Assembly: GCA_020283715.1 (NCBI GenBank)
Contig: JAIQCW010000143.1
Location: 1 to 20,970 of the forward strand
Reading direction: 5' to 3'
DNA: 20,970 nt
Origin: Cytauxzoon felis
Lineage: Eukaryota; Apicomplexa; Aconoidasida; Piroplasmida; Theileriidae
Positions 18,911-20,970 of the stretch are shown here, piece by piece. The translations under genes were made by a program, and so were the position numbers. A model generated the notes under the pieces. That model ran no database searches and had not been told where the DNA came from. It saw only the letters and a program-made list of their open reading frames with translations. Within the stretch, counting starts at the first letter, position 1. Each line of letters starts with the position of its first letter.

Positions 18911-19268
18911 GTGATTTATAGAAAAGTATAGATGTATAGTGAAGTAGTGATGTAGAAATGTAGAGAATAATCTAGAAAAAATAGAGAGAAATATATTCCA
19001 TTGTAAGAATAAGATATAGAAATTTCTCTATAGACAAAACACATTTAAATTTAATGGATACACTAAAATGTCATTTAAATTTAATTTAATGGATGCATTA
19101 AAATGATTAAAATATCATTTAAACTTTATATTAAAGATGAAAATAGAATCTTCTCAACGATAGTAGACTCATCTCATCGTGCCGATGACTAGTAGATGGA
19201 AATATAAATAAAATGTAGTTTCTTCCATAGATTATATAATTTAAATATATAAAATAAATTAATTTAAT
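18844..19268. promoter_or_regulatory. Divergent intergenic region between CDK-like kinase and IPK1
   Basis: About 425 bp of very AT-rich sequence separating two divergent starts, so it should contain both promoters. No specific promoter motif was recognised. It holds short local duplications next to each gene start (annotated separately) and several TAGAGA/GAAGTA-type low-complexity runs. Confidence 0.5.
19042..19125. repeat. Short AT-rich direct repeat upstream of IPK1
   Basis: The block CATTTAAATTTAATGGAT followed by ACACTAAAATG (19042-19070) recurs with a 5-base expansion and small changes at 19072-19105, followed by a third partial CATTTAAA copy at 19116. Function unknown; it may simply be slippage in the 5' flank. 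Confidence 0.7.
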
Positions 19269-20931
19269 ATGAATTTAATACCATTAGGTGCCGGAAATTT
19301 TTATTTTGTGTATCGCATAGATACTAACATGTCTAAGCTATATAACTTAGATGTAAGTAGGTGTAATATAGATGATAGAGTATCATATATATCTAAATTA
19401 CCTAAGTTTTGTGTATTAAAATTACCTAGAGATACTATTGATTATAATATTTTCAAATCTAAATTATTATATTATAATGAATTCAAAAGATTAACTGAAG
19501 ATTATTTAGTTGATGTATATAATTTAAATATACCAAACATGATTCCATGCCTAATAGATTATAAAAGAGCACAAGAATTGAGGAATATAATGGAAGATGT
19601 TATAATTAAAGATGTAAAGGATAATCGTTTTCTAAAAAAAAGAATTGATTTCAATAAAGATTTAAATATGAATTCATTAATTAATATTAATATAAATGAA
19701 TTTAAATTGTTAAATGATTTGAATGATGATATAGATCTCCTTAATTTTGAACTATGCTTCATAGTAGAAGATACTTTACACCCATATAATTTAAATAATT
19801 ATAATGATAATATGATGCACATGTCTATAGAATTGAAATTAAAATGCGGACTTATACAATTTAAAGGCATTCCTAACATATTCCAACTCAAACAATTGAA
19901 AAATGCATATGATAAATCACAAATTAATTATACCAATCATAACAATTGTATATGTAATCCACCTGAGGTCCAATACAACTCTTCCTTCCCAGTCGCTTCT
20001 CCACCTGAAGTTACAACCACTGTTCCACTCGCCGTGGAGGCCTCTTCCAATTACCTATCTCTAAAGAGTAGAGCCACTCCCAGAGATCGTGGCAGAAGTA
20101 TAGTTAAGGATGTAACCTCAAGTGGTAGTGGAAAACCCGTAGCTGATCTCAGGGAAGCGAAGGGGGAATTAAATAAAGGAAGCTGTCTGCAAGACAAAGG
20201 AGTTAAGGATGTAACCTCGAGTGGAGAAAATGGGGTAATAGAGGGTTATGGGGATAAAAAAACCTCACAATGATAATAATCCCCACAATTCCACTATTGT
20301 ACCAGATGATTATGAGTACAATACCTCAAGTGGAATACCCGAGAGCGATCTATGGGAGCTTGAGGGGGATGTAAATAGAGGGAGCTGTCTGCAAGACGAA
20401 CGATGTAGTGATATTGGACCTCAGGTGGAACCCGTAGCTGATCACAGGGAAGCGAAGGGGAAGATAAATAAGAAGGCCACCACGGCGAGTGGGAACGTCA
20501 AGACGACTTCAGGTGGAGTTGTAAATGTGATATCTCGTTATAATCCTTGTAGATTATATGGTATGGATTATGTTATTGTATATGATGAGTTGAATAATTT
20601 ATGTATAAATCCTCAGAATAATATGCGTGTATTTATTGGTATATATGAGGTTGATCCATTAAGATTAATAGATGATGATAGATTAGGATTATTAACTAGG
20701 ATGATAATAGATAATAAATTATTATTTAAATATATATTAAATTTACAATCATTATCATGTGGTAATGAATATATAGGTTATATATTATATGAATGTATAA
20801 ATATAATTAATAAAATATTAAAATTTAATATAATAGAGAATATAAATATAAATGATGCATTAATAAAATTTAAATTAAAATATAAATTAATTAATATAAA
20901 TCCATATAAATTGAAGAAAATTTTTTTATAA
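19269..20931 (+). CDS. IPK1: Inositol-pentakisphosphate 2-kinase (IPK1 family), interrupted by two mosaic repeats
   Basis: Makes inositol hexakisphosphate by phosphorylating the 2-position of InsP5. N-terminal part: LGAGNFYFVY (6-15) as nucleotide loop, VLKLPR (49-54) as the conserved V-L-R/K strand, and IELKLKCG (187-194), the counterpart of the family motif EIKPKCG, here with Leu for Pro. C-terminal part: VISRYNPCRLYG followed by NPQNNMRVFIG, matching the family's S-Y-P-DLF and PQNNLxIF blocks. Between these halves lies about 560 bp of repeats J and K. Two readings exist. As an intron, donor AATT|GTATAT (after 19947) or ATAT|GTAATC (after 19953) to acceptor CTTCAG (20512) is phase-correct and gives 365 residues or slightly more. 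As exon, the frame is open through J and K except for a one-base break at an A7 run (20256-20262). The intron reading restores family continuity and is preferred. Confidence 0.85.
19959..20226 (+). repeat. Mosaic repeat copy J (most complete), in IPK1
   Basis: Sense copy with the order: CCACCTGAGGTCCAAT, CCACCTGAAGTTAC, CCACTCGCCGTGGAGGCC, CTCTAAAGAG, CCACTCCCAGAGATCGTGG, ACCTCAAGTGG, CCCGTAGCTGATCTCAGGG, AGCTGTCTGCAAGAC, ACCTCGAGTGGAG. It is stop-free in the IPK1 upstream frame and encodes the same peptide blocks as copies B and C. Confidence 0.92.
20319..20518 (+). repeat. Mosaic repeat copy K, in IPK1, two module variants in tandem
   Basis: It carries the alternative module (peptide PESDLWELEGDVNRG) and then the standard module (EPVADHREAKGKINK), each followed by or preceded by ACCTCAAGTGG/ACCTCAGGTGG cores, then CCACGGCGAGTGG. 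Its last core, ACTTCAGGTGGAG, supplies the candidate 3' splice site of the IPK1 intron (CTTCAG at 20507-20512). Confidence 0.88.
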
Positions 20932-20970
20932 TTGTAAGTTGCTGCTATGCGAAGAAAAAAAAATTTTTAA

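Noticed and set aside
20256..20262. Programmed ribosomal frameshift at the A7 run
   Set aside because: The run is not a properly phased X-XXY-YYZ heptamer, the needed shift is +1, and an intron explains the region better.
1..20518. CRISPR-like array
   Set aside because: The repeats are long, mosaic, unevenly spaced, in both orientations and mostly intronic; there are no uniform spacers or cas genes, and the genome is eukaryotic.

Overview
The window looks like nuclear DNA of an apicomplexan, most likely a piroplasm (Theileria/Cytauxzoon/Babesia group). It is AT-rich and gene-dense, with tiny introns (mostly 35-75 nt), gaps as small as 18-39 bp between genes, a nuclear-encoded organellar EF-Tu with a presequence, and proteins rich in Asn, Lys and Ile. 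The species cannot be fixed from sequence alone. All intron/exon models below were built by hand by joining conserved protein blocks through phase-matched splice sites; no transcript data were used.

Layout, left to right: a 1703-codon minus-strand ORF of unknown function (132-5243); ribosomal protein eS1/RPS3A (5509-6730, -); the small ribosome-associated protein TMA7 (7228-9281, -), whose second intron encloses a 530-aa multi-pass membrane protein gene (7361-8953, -); organellar EF-Tu (9378-11042, -); a coiled-coil protein ending in a degenerate kinase domain (11082-13382, -); a LisH/SRP40-C nucleolar phosphoprotein of the NOLC1/SRP40 type (13550-14598, -); an RNase P/MRP Rpr2/RPP21-like subunit (14785-16980, +), whose second intron encloses a TM-anchored, repeat-containing surface-like gene (15117-16536, +); a CDK-like kinase (16999-18843, -); and inositol-pentakisphosphate 2-kinase IPK1 (19269-20931, +). 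The housekeeping set is mainly translation and RNA processing (RPS3A, TMA7, EF-Tu, NOLC1, RPP21), plus signalling (CDK, IPK1, pseudokinase).

The striking feature is a family of GC-richer mosaic repeats, 11 copies in 21 kb, built from shared modules and bounded by an ACCTCAGGTGG-type motif in inverted orientation. Introns fall into three classes: 14 introns of 35-74 nt without the repeat, 7 introns of about 290-570 nt that all carry it, and 2 introns of 1.6-1.8 kb that instead carry a complete same-strand membrane-protein gene. Two copies lie, in frame and free of stops, inside the 1703-codon ORF. Two more in IPK1 can be read either as exon or as intron. A short palindrome inside the repeat shows paired, compensatory changes between copies. 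This repeat system, together with the gene-in-intron arrangement, is the best candidate for something undescribed.
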